A stretch of DNA of 64,000 nt from CAZIVO01 sp964542765 (GCA_964542765.1 CAZIVO010000001.1:1-64000); one strand, 5' to 3'. Shown: positions 32,731 through 42,097, counted from the stretch's first letter. The notes: a model not told the origin generated them from the letters alone. Made by a program: numbers and translations.

Positions 32731-35499
32731 GTGCTGGATCGCGTTGCCTGGATTGCATCAGCTTGCCTGTTGAGCGTGGGCTTGCTCGGTCCGAGCGTCT
32801 TGGCACAGGGTTATCCCTACTTTGAAAGTCCGCAAGCGCATCCGATCGCGATTTCTGCAGATGGCCAGCGACTCTACGCTGTCAACACGCCCGACCATCG
32901 ATTGGCTGTCTATTCGCTGGCGCTACCGACGGCCCCTGTCTTGATCCGGGAAATCCCCGTTGGCCTCGAGCCGGTATCGGTTGCTGTGCGTTCGCAAAAC
33001 GAAGTATGGGTGGTCAACCATGTTTCCGACTCGGTCAGCGTGGTGGATGTCTCTCGCGGCATTGTCGTCGACACGGTTCGAGTCAGAGATGAGCCCGGCG
33101 ACATCGTGTTTGCCGGTGATCCGCAGCGAGCTTTCGTTTCATCGATGACCAAGCGGCGAGTTGTCGTGATCGATCCGATGACACGTTCGACGACCTCTAT
33201 TCGCGTGTTCGGCGATGACCCGAGAGCTCTGCTGGCGAGTGCCGACGGCAAGACAGTTTGGGTTGCGATCACGAGGTCAGGGAACAAGACGACGATCGTT
33301 CCCCATACGATGGCGCCGCCACCGCCGAAGCCCACAAACCCTGCGCTGCCGCCGGCACCGCAGCAGGGCATCATCGTCGATGCTGATGACCCAGCGTGGA
33401 AATCGAAGTTGAACGTGAAGCTTCCCGACTACGACGTTGTCGAGATCGACACGATGACTCTGAGCGTTCGTCGTAACTATTCAGGTGTGGGAACGAACTT
33501 GTTCAATCTGGCGTTGCGTCCGGGAAGCGACGAGATCTGGGTTGCCAACACGCATTCACGAAACCGTGTTCGCTTTGAACCAGTGATCCGAGCCCATGCC
33601 ACAGACAGTCAGGTTACGCGAATCACGACGGGTTCGAACCCGACAGTCACGCCTGTCAATCTCAATCCCGGCATCGACTACAGCAAGTTGCCCAATCCCG
33701 TGGCCTTGTCTTCTGCATTGGCACAGCCCACGGACATCGTCTTCGATGCCACCGGTAAGGTCGCGTATGTTGCTGCTTTCGGAACGGACAGGATTGGCGT
33801 CATCGATGCCAGCGGCAAGGTGACCGCGCTCATCGAGGTCGGCGATACGCCGGGCACCAAGGTTGCTCCGCGCACCAAGCGTGGTCCTCGAGGACTGGCC
33901 TTGCATCCGAGCAAGCCGGTGCTCTACGTCCTCAATCGCCTGTCCAACAGCATCTCTCTCGTGGACACAGCGCAGAACAGGGTTGTTTCGGAGATCGGGA
34001 TGTTCGATCCAACGCCGAAGCAGATTCGCGAAGGCCGCGGCTTCCTGTTCGACGCCAAGCTCTCGGGCGCCGGCACCATGTCTTGCGCCTCCTGTCATAT
34101 CGACGCTCGCACCGATGGGCTTGCATGGGATCTGGGCGATCCCGGCGGACAGATGTTCAGCAACGGCACTCCGAACAAGCTTCACCCCATGAAGGGGGCC
34201 TTGCTCACGCAAACCCTGCAGGGCTTCAAGGGCGAGCGGATATTCCACTGGCGAGCGGACCGACCGGGCCTCGCCACCTTCAACCCTGCTTTCGACGGAC
34301 TGATGGGAGGGCAGGTGCTCAACGCTGCCGATCTTGCGACCTTCGTGGCTTACATGCAGGACATCTCCTTCATGCCGAATCCAAATCGACAGATGGATGA
34401 CACCCTGTCCAATGATCCAGTGGGGGCGAGCGCGCGGGATGGTGAGGTTCTCTTCAACACCAGGGACAATGTTGGCAGGGAGGGAAACCTGCAATTCAAA
34501 TGTGTGGGTTGCCATACCAACGTCTCGGGGTCCGGCTCGTTTGGCTTTACCGGCTTGATCGGCCAGCAGACCAAGGTTGCCCAGTTGCGAGGTCTCTACA
34601 AGCGCACTGGCCGGGCGATATCGGCATCCGGTCGAACTGCAGGTTTCGGTTTTGGAGCCGATGGCTCCAAGGATGATCTGACAGGATTCCTCTCCTCGAC
34701 TTCTCGCTTTACCGCGCAATTGACAGCAAACGAGAAGAAGGCGATCGAACGCTTTTTGCTGGCGTTCCCGACCGGGAACGCGCCAACCGTTGGCTATTCA
34801 CGCACGGTGACGGCGGCGAATATCGGCAGTATAGATGTGACCAACGACCTGACCTTGCTGATGTCACAAGCCGACGCTGGAAAGTGCGATCTGGTTGTCA
34901 AGGGATCCCTCCGTGGCCAGCCAGTGGGCCTCTCCTATGACAGATTGACCAAGCGGTTCCTTCGTGATCGCAAGACCTTGCCAGCCATGGCGATCACCGA
35001 GCTGGCGGTGGAGGTGGTGAGGAAGGGCGCTGTGCTGACCTTCATGGGTGCGCCGCTGGGGACAGGTCGGCAACTGGGCATCGACCGTGATGGCAATGGC
35101 ATCCTGGATGGCGATGAGGGCATTCTCCGCTACGGCGACCCGACACCCGTTTGCGCGACCGTGTTGCGGACCGAAGCGAACCAAAGGCCTCGGATTGGCG
35201 AAAAGAGTTTTGCTCTCATCATTGCTGGTTCGCCGGCCAGAAGCAGCGGCTGGCTGTCCCTGTCGAGAAAACGAACCAATGCGAGGGTCGTCGACCTGGA
35301 TCTGCTGATCGATCTGGCAGCGGGGGTCACCTTTTCGGTCCGCGCCGACTCCCGGGGCGAGGCGATCGTGTCCCTGCCCTTACCCGATACCAGAAAGCTG
35401 GTTGGTGCCAGGTTGCGCGCGCAGGGAATCATGCTTGCGCCTTGCGGCCGGTTGAAAGCGGCGGCTTCGGCCGGACTCGAGTTGACGCCGCGGCGGTGA
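32731..35499 (+). CDS. Secreted YVTN-type beta-propeller fused to di-haem cytochrome c peroxidase-like domain
   Basis: A 922-residue exported protein. The GTG at 32731 is seven bases after GAGAGGA and starts the signal peptide ending GPSVLAQG. Residues of about 30-430 are propeller repeats of YVTN type (SADGQRLYAVNTPDHRLAVY, TGKVAYVAAFGTDRIGVID) with a proline-rich insert near 200. Residues of about 440-700 hold two haem-binding CxxCH sites, CASCHID and CVGCHTN, in a layout like MauG/cytochrome c peroxidases. The end (about 820-922) is the shared beta-rich domain (VSLPLPDTRKLVGARLRAQG). It should be periplasmic or surface electron-transfer machinery. A distal methionine ligand was not identified. 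Confidence 0.72.
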   Translation: MLDRVAWIASACLLSVGLLGPSVLAQGYPYFESPQAHPIAISADGQRLYAVNTPDHRLAVYSLALPTAPVLIREIPVGLEPVSVAVRSQNEVWVVNHVSDSVSVVDVSRGIVVDTVRVRDEPGDIVFAGDPQRAFVSSMTKRRVVVIDPMTRSTTSIRVFGDDPRALLASADGKTVWVAITRSGNKTTIVPHTMAPPPPKPTNPALPPAPQQGIIVDADDPAWKSKLNVKLPDYDVVEIDTMTLSVRRNYSGVGTNLFNLALRPGSDEIWVANTHSRNRVRFEPVIRAHATDSQVTRITTGSNPTVTPVNLNPGIDYSKLPNPVALSSALAQPTDIVFDATGKVAYVAAFGTDRIGVIDASGKVTALIEVGDTPGTKVAPRTKRGPRGLALHPSKPVLYVLNRLSNSISLVDTAQNRVVSEIGMFDPTPKQIREGRGFLFDAKLSGAGTMSCASCHIDARTDGLAWDLGDPGGQMFSNGTPNKLHPMKGALLTQTLQGFKGERIFHWRADRPGLATFNPAFDGLMGGQVLNAADLATFVAYMQDISFMPNPNRQMDDTLSNDPVGASARDGEVLFNTRDNVGREGNLQFKCVGCHTNVSGSGSFGFTGLIGQQTKVAQLRGLYKRTGRAISASGRTAGFGFGADGSKDDLTGFLSSTSRFTAQLTANEKKAIERFLLAFPTGNAPTVGYSRTVTAANIGSIDVTNDLTLLMSQADAGKCDLVVKGSLRGQPVGLSYDRLTKRFLRDRKTLPAMAITELAVEVVRKGAVLTFMGAPLGTGRQLGIDRDGNGILDGDEGILRYGDPTPVCATVLRTEANQRPRIGEKSFALIIAGSPARSSGWLSLSRKRTNARVVDLDLLIDLAAGVTFSVRADSRGEAIVSLPLPDTRKLVGARLRAQGIMLAPCGRLKAAASAGLELTPRR

Positions 35500-35533
35500 A
35501 AGGCGGTCTCGGATGCGACTCGTTTCAGATCGG

Positions 35534-37363
35534 CTAGGGGAAGATGAACCGCACCGCCTTTGAGCTCGCCGGGACCGCTACCGGCCCCTTCAGATCGAGC
35601 AGAAAGTGTGCGAGATAGCCCGGGGTTCCCTTGAGGCGTTTCACCTTTGGCAGGGGCAAGCGCAGCCCGCGCAGTCCGGTGGTGCCGATCACGCCGACGA
35701 AGCCGGGTAACTCCAGGCTCAAGCTGAGCAGTGGGTCGTAATTGAGGGGGATGGAGGTTGGTCCGATGCGGATGCCGGGCGAACTGCCGAACGACATGCC
35801 GATGGCGTGGTTCGTGTTCTTGTTCGACAGGCCTGCTGCGAAGAGATGAAGTGCGATTCCTCCTGGGTCGGTGGCTTCGAGAGTTTCGATTCCGGCTCGG
35901 ATCGGATGAGTGGTGGCATCGGCCGCATTGGCCTTGCCGGGCGTGCCCTTGTCGCCAGCAGTGCCGAAGGATGTCACCGCGGTTTTGAAGTTGGCGGCCG
36001 TGGGCGGGGCTTCCAGATCGATGCGCTCCGCGGTCTTACCACTGCTACCAGGAAAGCCGGTGCTGTAGGAAAGGGTTTCGATCGAGCTTGCGTTATTGCG
36101 CAGGGTCAGCGAGTCCTTCGTGTTGTTCAGCGCAAAGGCTCCTGATGGCCAGGTGTGGCTGAAGGGGATGCCGCCATTGCTTGTGGAGTCTCCATCTTGA
36201 GCCAGCAGGAGTCGTTGGCCGGGAAGGATGCGATAGGGAGCGGTCACCGTGAAGGATCCCGACCCGGAGGTGATGATGAGACCGTCGAGGTTCAAGGGTC
36301 CGCCGGAGCGGTTGAAGACCTCGATGAATTCGCCCGAGGAGGTGGAGGGCGTCCGGTGCAGTTCCGAGATCACCAGATCGCCAGGTCCGGGACGGTTTCC
36401 CGAGGCTTCGTCGGTATAGAGTTCGACGCTTTCGCCGGTCACGGTCTCGATGCGGTAACGCCACCCATCGGTTTTCAGGGTCAGGTGGCCCCGCGCATTG
36501 GTGTAACCGCGGTGGCGGAGACCCCCGTTCGTGCTGAGAATCAGCGGTGAGCGCCCCCCCGATGTCAGCCGCGATAAGACGTCTTTTTGAGGTGACTGTT
36601 GGCTGTTGTTGTTGGGCACCGAGACGACGGCCACTTCGGGTGACAGGTACCGAACCAGATTGGCATTTGTCGCGTCCGAGATGCCATGGTGATTGGCGTG
36701 ATAGACATCGATGTCACCGCAAGCCTTGGCCACAGGACTTTCCATGTCATAGGTTTTATTTTTGGCTCCGCCGGTCAGATCGCCACCGAGCCATAGCGAG
36801 AAATCACCGTACTCCACCTTCAGCACGATCGATGCCGAGTTCTCGTAGTTGCCGGTGCCGGTGATCTTTTGCTGGCCGACACCAAGAACGAAGCCATCAC
36901 GCGCGATCACCGTGGCCTTGGCACCGCCGCCCAGGTCGAAGACTTGACCGGGTGTGACCGTCTTGCGCTTGTTTTGCGCGGCCGCAGTGTATTTTTGGTA
37001 CGAACTGTTACTGGGTGCCGATCGGGTGCCCCGGTCCCAGACCTCGGTCGTTGGCATGGCATTGATGACCTCGGGGATGCCGCCGATATGGTCGGAGTGG
37101 TAGTGGCTGGCGACGAACCAATCGATCTTCGTGGCACCCAGAGCCTTCAGCTTGGGAAGCATCGCGCGGGTCCCCATCTGGGGGTAGCCCGCATCGAAGA
37201 CCATGACCTTGCCGGTGGGGCCGATGATGATGGTACCGTCACCCCAGGAAACCACATTGACGAAGACCACGGTGAGCCCCTTGGGCGGCTGGGTAGGGTC
37301 GCCCGAAGGACCCTGCGCGAAGAGGGTGGATGTGGCGAGGAGAGCAAAGGCGAGGCGAAGCAT
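35534..37363 (-). CDS. Secreted metallo-beta-lactamase-fold hydrolase with lamin-tail domain and lineage C-terminal domain
   Basis: A 609-residue exported protein. ATG 37363 gives the signal peptide MLRLAFALLATSTLFAQ; the longer open frame upstream has none. Residues of about 25-300 form an MBL fold with the metal motif SHYHSDHIGG and later YHANHHGISDA, the pattern of the ComEC/Rec2 hydrolase domain. Residues of about 330-480 are a lamin-tail domain (DLVISELHRTPSTSSGEFIEVFN, then GLIITSGSGSF). The last 108 residues are the shared C-terminal domain. ComEC-type MBL domains cut DNA, so a surface nuclease or phosphodiesterase is plausible, but this is inference. It is convergent with the propeller-cytochrome gene. 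Confidence 0.7.
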   Translation of the reverse strand: MLRLAFALLATSTLFAQGPSGDPTQPPKGLTVVFVNVVSWGDGTIIIGPTGKVMVFDAGYPQMGTRAMLPKLKALGATKIDWFVASHYHSDHIGGIPEVINAMPTTEVWDRGTRSAPSNSSYQKYTAAAQNKRKTVTPGQVFDLGGGAKATVIARDGFVLGVGQQKITGTGNYENSASIVLKVEYGDFSLWLGGDLTGGAKNKTYDMESPVAKACGDIDVYHANHHGISDATNANLVRYLSPEVAVVSVPNNNSQQSPQKDVLSRLTSGGRSPLILSTNGGLRHRGYTNARGHLTLKTDGWRYRIETVTGESVELYTDEASGNRPGPGDLVISELHRTPSTSSGEFIEVFNRSGGPLNLDGLIITSGSGSFTVTAPYRILPGQRLLLAQDGDSTSNGGIPFSHTWPSGAFALNNTKDSLTLRNNASSIETLSYSTGFPGSSGKTAERIDLEAPPTAANFKTAVTSFGTAGDKGTPGKANAADATTHPIRAGIETLEATDPGGIALHLFAAGLSNKNTNHAIGMSFGSSPGIRIGPTSIPLNYDPLLSLSLELPGFVGVIGTTGLRGLRLPLPKVKRLKGTPGYLAHFLLDLKGPVAVPASSKAVRFIFP

Positions 37364-37370
37364 GGCGGTC

Positions 37371-37376
37371 AGTATA
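37371..37376 (-). promoter_or_regulatory. Candidate -10 element giving a near-leaderless transcript
   Basis: On the minus strand GGCTATACTGACC precedes the MBL-LTD gene; TATACT ends eight bases before the ATG, so RNA would start within a few bases of the start codon. No ribosome site is present. No convincing -35 box is seen. Confidence 0.3.
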
Positions 37377-37449
37377 GCCGCCGATGTCACGGGCCGTTGC
37401 CTTGGCGCCCCCGCGGCCCTGATATGGCCCGGACACCGGCTCGGGAAGG

Positions 37450-38625
37450 CTATTCCTGTGCGGGAGCCGGGAGAGATTCTCCGGGGCGGTAGCGGATCGC
37501 GTGGGCGAAGATGTAGTTCATCATCGGCAAGCCGAGCACGAGGCCCCAGATGCCGAAGATCTTGCCGCCGACGGTCAGGATGGCGAGGACCAGAACCGGG
37601 TTCATCCGCAGATGATGGCCGTAGATGTTCGGGTTCAAGAAGTAGGTTTCGACGAAGTGGACGACCAGGATCAGGATGATGCACGCGAGCATCAACCCCG
37701 GGCCTGAGAGCATCATCTCCGGCCCCGAAGTCTGTAGAGCCACCAAGCAGATGGGTGTGGAACTGATGAAGACCCCGGCGACCGGGATGAAACTGCAGAA
37801 GAAGACGATCGTTGCCAGCACGACGATGTTCGGGATTCCCAGGATCGCCAGTCCGACCGAGGTCAGGGCCGTATTGACCAGGGCGATCAGGAACTGCGCT
37901 TCCAGCGCGCGGCCGAGCATGGTGCCGAAGTGCTGGACGCTCTCGGCAACCTCGTTGTAGATCCAGCCAATCTTGGTTTTTGCGAGGGCTTGGGTTGCAC
38001 GCGTCAGCTTCTTCAGATCCAAGACGATCAGGAAGGAAAACAGCAGGGACAGGAAGAAAGCCGAGCCAATCGCGATGAGCGGCATGCCGATGTTTTGCAG
38101 GATGGCCAGCACGCTGTCGAGGCTGCGCTTGCCCTCGATTGCGTCACCACCTTCGCCGGGTTGACTCCCGGCTACGCTGTCACCTTCGCCGGTGTTGAGC
38201 AGCGCGCTGATACCTTGCTCGGTGCTGAAGTCAGCGGGGATAGGCACCCCCCAGTCGGTGGCGACATCCTTGAAGGTGTCGTCCAGGTTTCCGAGGTAGG
38301 TCTTGTAGTTCTTGGCGAGGTTGACGGCCTGATCTTGAATATGAGGCACGACGAAGAAACCGGTTCCGGTCAGGATGCCGGTGAAAAGAAGGAAGACCAG
38401 CACCACGCGCACCATGCGGCTGGCGATCCAGCGACTCAGCTTGTCGACTCCATGTGCCTGGATATAGGCGAAGACGAAGGTCAGGAAGACGAGCAGGAAG
38501 AAGGCGCGCAGGATGTAGATGATGGCAGCGATCGAACCCCACACGAAGGTCAGGGTTCCGATGCGGAAGATCCGGTCCCAGGGTGCGGGTAAGGGTTTCA
38601 GTGGTGGCTCGGGATGGCTGGCCAT
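37450..38625 (-). CDS. AI-2E/PerM-family membrane transporter
   Basis: A 391-residue inner-membrane protein of the UPF0118 family, which includes the reported AI-2 exporter TqsA, PerM and sodium/proton antiporters. It has a proline-rich start, helices at about 20-50, a long extracytoplasmic loop of about 110-170, then a block of five or more helices with family phrases FCSFIPVAGVFISSTPICLVAL and FVETYFLNPNIYGHHLRMNPVLVLAILTVGGKIFGIWGLVLGLP. The acidic Gly/Glu loop near 160-175 is an unusual insert. The substrate cannot be deduced. It is divergent from the phosphodiesterase gene. Confidence 0.85.
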   Translation of the reverse strand: MASHPEPPLKPLPAPWDRIFRIGTLTFVWGSIAAIIYILRAFFLLVFLTFVFAYIQAHGVDKLSRWIASRMVRVVLVFLLFTGILTGTGFFVVPHIQDQAVNLAKNYKTYLGNLDDTFKDVATDWGVPIPADFSTEQGISALLNTGEGDSVAGSQPGEGGDAIEGKRSLDSVLAILQNIGMPLIAIGSAFFLSLLFSFLIVLDLKKLTRATQALAKTKIGWIYNEVAESVQHFGTMLGRALEAQFLIALVNTALTSVGLAILGIPNIVVLATIVFFCSFIPVAGVFISSTPICLVALQTSGPEMMLSGPGLMLACIILILVVHFVETYFLNPNIYGHHLRMNPVLVLAILTVGGKIFGIWGLVLGLPMMNYIFAHAIRYRPGESLPAPAQE

Positions 38626-38950
38626 GGTCTTCTTGTAACCCTTGCGGGGTTGGCTGCCAGCCTTCTGCTCAGGATGTGTTTCTCGCGTCAGGCCCGGCCC
38701 CCGTCACAGCAACTCTCGGGCTTGTCAGTGGCTGAGCCTGGCCCGGTCGATACCGGCAGGAAAAGCCCCCGGTAGGGCGGTTGCTGCAATCTTCGGCAAG
38801 CTGTTGGTCGCGAGTCAGGTTTTGCGGCATCTCGAAGGGTTGCCCCAGGAGCTTGAACCCGGGATCAAAAAGCTGTCGTTTGTCAGAGCTTCTGAGCCTC
38901 TTTTCCGAGGCGGCTCCGACCCAACCGCTTTCGGCGATACCCTCTTTGCC
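38626..38950. other. Divergent intergenic region, no gene recognised
   Basis: These 325 bases separate the AI-2E-type gene (minus) from the phosphodiesterase gene (plus). The plus-strand frame stays open in phase with the downstream gene but has no family match and no good start. A T-loop-like GGTTCAAGC on the minus strand does not form a tRNA stem. GATACCCT just before 38951 may be a weak -10 element. Confidence 0.4.
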
Positions 38951-40309
38951 ATGAAACTCCTGGTTCTCGACGTCGTTGGCTTGCGCTGGAAGGATCTGGC
39001 ATTGGCCCCGGGTCTGCGTGGGCTTGGCGACGAGGGCTTTGCGGCTCCCATGACCACGGTCTTCCCGGCGGTCACCTGCACGGTCCAGGGGAGCTGGCTT
39101 ACCGGCGCGTGGCCATCCGACCACGGCATCGTCGGAAATGGCTGGTACTTCCGTGATCTGGCGCAGGCGTGGTTGTGGCGCCAGTCGAACCATCTCGTTC
39201 AGGGAGAGAAGTTCTACGAGATCGCGGCGGCGCAAGACCCCGAGTTTTCCTGCGCCAAGATTTTTTGGTGGTGGAACATGTATGCGCAGGTGGACTGGAG
39301 CGTCACGCCGCGGCCTGAATACCACGCCGATGGTCTGAAGAAGCCAGGTCTGTATTCGCATCCCCAGGACCTCCAGAGCCAACTCCAGGAACGTCATGGC
39401 CCGTTCCCGCTGTTCAACTTCTGGGGCCCGGCTGCTGACCTTCGCTCAACACGATGGATTGCTGATGCGGCGATCACCGTCATCGAGGAGCAGGACCCAT
39501 CCGTTGCTCTGGTGTACTTGCCGCATCTCGACTACGACCATCAACGCTATGGCCCCGATGACCCTCGCTCACGGGCTGCGGTGGCCGATGTCGATCGAGA
39601 GGCGATGCGGGTGGTTGCGGCGGCGCGAGCTCGCGGCGCCGAGATCATGGTGATGTCGGAATATGGGATCGAGAAGGCGCCTGTGCCGGTCATGATCAAC
39701 AGGGTCTTGCACGATGCGGGTCTTCTGCGGGTCCAAGAAACCGGTCATGGGCAACTGCTCGATTATGGCGCCTGCAGTGCCTTCGCCGTTGTCGATCACC
39801 AAGTTGCGCATGTGTATGTCGCCAGCCCGGCGGACCTTTCGAGGACGCGAGAGCTCCTCGAGAAATTGCCAGGGGTGGAGCGGGTGCTCGATCGTGAGCA
39901 GCAAGCGGAGCTCCACATCGACCACGAGCGGAGCGGTGAGCTGGTCTGTATCGCCGAGCCGGGTTGCTGGTTCGCCTATCACTACTGGCTGGACGAGGAT
40001 CGTCGCCCCGATTTTGCTACGACCGTCGATATTCACCGTAAGCCCGGCTATGACCCGACCGAGTTGTTCATCGATCCGAAGATCAGCTTTCCGAAGGCCA
40101 AGATCGCCGGCGCACTCTTGCGCAAGAAGCTCGGTTTTCGGTATCTGATGGACGTGATCTCGACGGATCCGACCCTCGTCCAGGGATCGCATGGCCGTCT
40201 GTTCGAGGACCCCGATGAGGGGCCTGTTTATCTGTGTTCGAGCGGTGCTTCCGGGGCGGACAGTGTCCACGCCACCGAGGTCCACGGCCGTATTCTCGAT
40301 CTTCTCTGA
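38951..40309 (+). CDS. Nucleotide pyrophosphatase/phosphodiesterase of the alkaline phosphatase superfamily
   Basis: A 452-residue enzyme. The two-metal AP-superfamily site is traceable: Asp near LVLDVVGL, nucleophile Thr in VFPAVTCTVQ, HLDYDHQRYG with two ligands, SEYGIEK and a late GSHGRLFED. The order matches NPP-type phosphodiesterases. No signal peptide follows ATG 38951, so it is probably cytoplasmic. The open frame continues upstream without family similarity. The substrate (nucleotide, phospholipid head group or similar) is unknown. Its stop codon is inside a palindrome shared with the convergent M61 gene. Confidence 0.8.
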   Translation: MKLLVLDVVGLRWKDLALAPGLRGLGDEGFAAPMTTVFPAVTCTVQGSWLTGAWPSDHGIVGNGWYFRDLAQAWLWRQSNHLVQGEKFYEIAAAQDPEFSCAKIFWWWNMYAQVDWSVTPRPEYHADGLKKPGLYSHPQDLQSQLQERHGPFPLFNFWGPAADLRSTRWIADAAITVIEEQDPSVALVYLPHLDYDHQRYGPDDPRSRAAVADVDREAMRVVAAARARGAEIMVMSEYGIEKAPVPVMINRVLHDAGLLRVQETGHGQLLDYGACSAFAVVDHQVAHVYVASPADLSRTRELLEKLPGVERVLDREQQAELHIDHERSGELVCIAEPGCWFAYHYWLDEDRRPDFATTVDIHRKPGYDPTELFIDPKISFPKAKIAGALLRKKLGFRYLMDVISTDPTLVQGSHGRLFEDPDEGPVYLCSSGASGADSVHATEVHGRILDLL

Positions 40310-40320
40310 GAAATACGGCC
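40286..40320. terminator. Inverted repeat at convergent gene ends, possible bidirectional terminator
   Basis: GGCCGTATT (40286-40294) pairs with AATACGGCC (40312-40320), and CTC with GAG inside with one bulge. It spans the stop of the phosphodiesterase (40307-40309) and touches the M61 stop at 40321. No U-tract on either strand. Confidence 0.5.
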
Positions 40321-41922
40321 TTACCGGGGAATCACGAGACGCGTGATATCTTCTCGGATCTCGACGGCTCGCTTGGAAGCGTCCTTTTGAAAGCTGAGCT
40401 TCCAGCGACCGCGACTTCTGCGCCTGCGGGAGTCTTCGTCCGTGCTCGTTTCCGCAGGTGTTGCATGGATCCCTACCTTCGCGAGAACTTCCGTGAAGGG
40501 GAGTTCTTGCGTGCCTTCGACATGGTTCGCGAAGAACTCTTCGAAGCTCCGCCCCGAGATTTCCTCGCACCATTTCTGGAGATCGCCATCGGCGAAACCG
40601 GAGTTGCTCTCCAGGCATTGCCGGTAGAGCTCGCGCATGACATCGTCGAGCGACTTGCGATTGTTCGTGGCATCCCGGATCTCGATGTCGAGCAACATTC
40701 CCAGCAACTGCCCCTTGTTGTAGTAGTTGGGCGCGGTCATTCCCCTTCGCATGTAGGGGAAGTCCCACACGGTCCAGCTCGCTTCGGCAACGCTTACCTT
40801 CAGGCGCCCCGGGTTTCGTTGCAGGGAGTTGATCTCGCTGGTGATGTTACTGGTCCAGTATCGCTCGGGATCCCACAGGCCGGCGCGAACGCAAAGGAGG
40901 TCACCGTAATAGCTGGTGATCCCCTCACTGACCCACAGGTAGCGAGTTCTGTTGGCTTCCTTGTCGGCGTAGTCGAACGGGCCCAGAGCCTTCGGCCGCA
41001 GGCGCTTGACATTCCACAGATGGAAATATTCATGGCTGACGAGAGAATCCCACATGGAGTGATGATCCTCACGGGATCCGCTGAGGTTCATCATCGTCAT
41101 GTTGGTCGAGTTCAGGTGTTCGAGCCCGCCTCCACCGGGATAGCCCGTCAAGAATACGTAGCGGTCGTAGGGGAGCTCTCCCCACATGTCGACGTTCGCG
41201 AGGACGATCTTGCGCCAGCGCTCAACCAGCGCTTCACGATCGTTATCGTCCCGCTCGAAGCCGGAGAGGATCACCTCGTGCTTCTTGCCGCCGACATCGA
41301 ATCCGAGCTTCTCGAACTTACCCATGTGAACAGGGCAGTCCGTAAACACGTCGTAGTCCGGGCAGGTGAAGCTCTTCGGGTCAGCAGTCGGGCGCATTCC
41401 GGTGGCAACGTCCCAGCCCGCTGGCAAGTCGAAGGAGGCCCGGTGTTCGACATCGAGTCTGCCGGGCACGTAGAGCCAGGTCTGAGGTCCTTCGAGGAGG
41501 TAGGCCGGGTATTGCCGGGTTGTGCGCCCTTCGATTTCGAGCCGCTCCTGGCGGCCGATGCCACGTCGGCTCATGTCGAGTTCGTAGCTTATGGTGACCG
41601 TGTTGGTGGCAGCGGTCGGCATGGCCCAGGAACTGTCGCCGATTTTTGTGACGGAGAGGTCTTTGCCTTCGCCGTCGACAGCGCTCACCGACTCGATGTA
41701 GCGTGCGAAATTGAGAACCCTGTAGGAGCCGGGCTTCCAGATCGGCATGGCCACCTCCAACCGTTCCCGGTCGATTCCTTCCACGCGCATCTCGACGTGA
41801 GCGGTGGGCATTCCGTGGTCGAAGCTGAGGGTGTGATGAACCCCGCTGACATCTCGGTCGGCCTGTCCGGCCAGTGGAGTAGCAATGAGCGCTATCAGCG
41901 CGAAGGCGGCACGGTTGTTCAT
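40321..41922 (-). CDS. Secreted M61-family glycyl aminopeptidase-like peptidase
   Basis: A 533-residue exported zinc peptidase. ATG 41922 gives signal peptide MNNRAAFALIALIATPLAGQ. The N-terminal beta domain (about 25-190) has the M61 phrase MPIWKPGSYRVLNFARYI. The catalytic domain carries HEYFH (297-301) and the third ligand Glu333 in WVSEGITSYY, so it should be active. M61 proteins usually end with a PDZ domain after the helical part. Here the sequence passes through VGIHATPAE into an Arg-rich linker (DEDSRRRRSRGR) and stops after about 30 more residues, so the PDZ appears shortened or absent. The downstream neighbour on the same strand is the phosphodiesterase antisense region, so it stands alone. 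Confidence 0.82.
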   Translation of the reverse strand: MNNRAAFALIALIATPLAGQADRDVSGVHHTLSFDHGMPTAHVEMRVEGIDRERLEVAMPIWKPGSYRVLNFARYIESVSAVDGEGKDLSVTKIGDSSWAMPTAATNTVTISYELDMSRRGIGRQERLEIEGRTTRQYPAYLLEGPQTWLYVPGRLDVEHRASFDLPAGWDVATGMRPTADPKSFTCPDYDVFTDCPVHMGKFEKLGFDVGGKKHEVILSGFERDDNDREALVERWRKIVLANVDMWGELPYDRYVFLTGYPGGGGLEHLNSTNMTMMNLSGSREDHHSMWDSLVSHEYFHLWNVKRLRPKALGPFDYADKEANRTRYLWVSEGITSYYGDLLCVRAGLWDPERYWTSNITSEINSLQRNPGRLKVSVAEASWTVWDFPYMRRGMTAPNYYNKGQLLGMLLDIEIRDATNNRKSLDDVMRELYRQCLESNSGFADGDLQKWCEEISGRSFEEFFANHVEGTQELPFTEVLAKVGIHATPAETSTDEDSRRRRSRGRWKLSFQKDASKRAVEIREDITRLVIPR

Positions 41923-42067
41923 GTTGGGAGGTCCTCTTCGTTGTGCGCTCGAGCGTTGGCGGTGAGATGGTTTTGCCGTCGAGACGATTGTCCTGTCCCG
42001 GCCTTTGAAAGTCTTCATCCGGCTTGCCCGCAGATCTTTTCTTCCCGTGTTTGTGCGGGGGTACATG

Positions 42068-42097
42068 CCACGGGCCGACGCGATGGTCGGCCCGTGG
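42068..42097 (-). terminator. 12-bp perfect hairpin after groEL
   Basis: On the minus strand, CCACGGGCCGAC pairs with GTCGGCCCGTGG around a 6-base loop, 23 bases after the groEL stop. It is the strongest stem in the window but lacks a U-tract. It separates groEL from the M61 gene downstream. Confidence 0.55.

Noticed and set aside
33625..33645. GGTTCGAACC resembling a tRNA T-arm
   Set aside because: It lies inside the propeller-cytochrome gene (codes for TGSNP) and no acceptor, D or anticodon stems surround it.
38850..38880. Minus-strand GGTTCAAGC resembling a tRNA T-loop
   Set aside because: Flanking bases cannot form the T-stem, and no anticodon arm is present.
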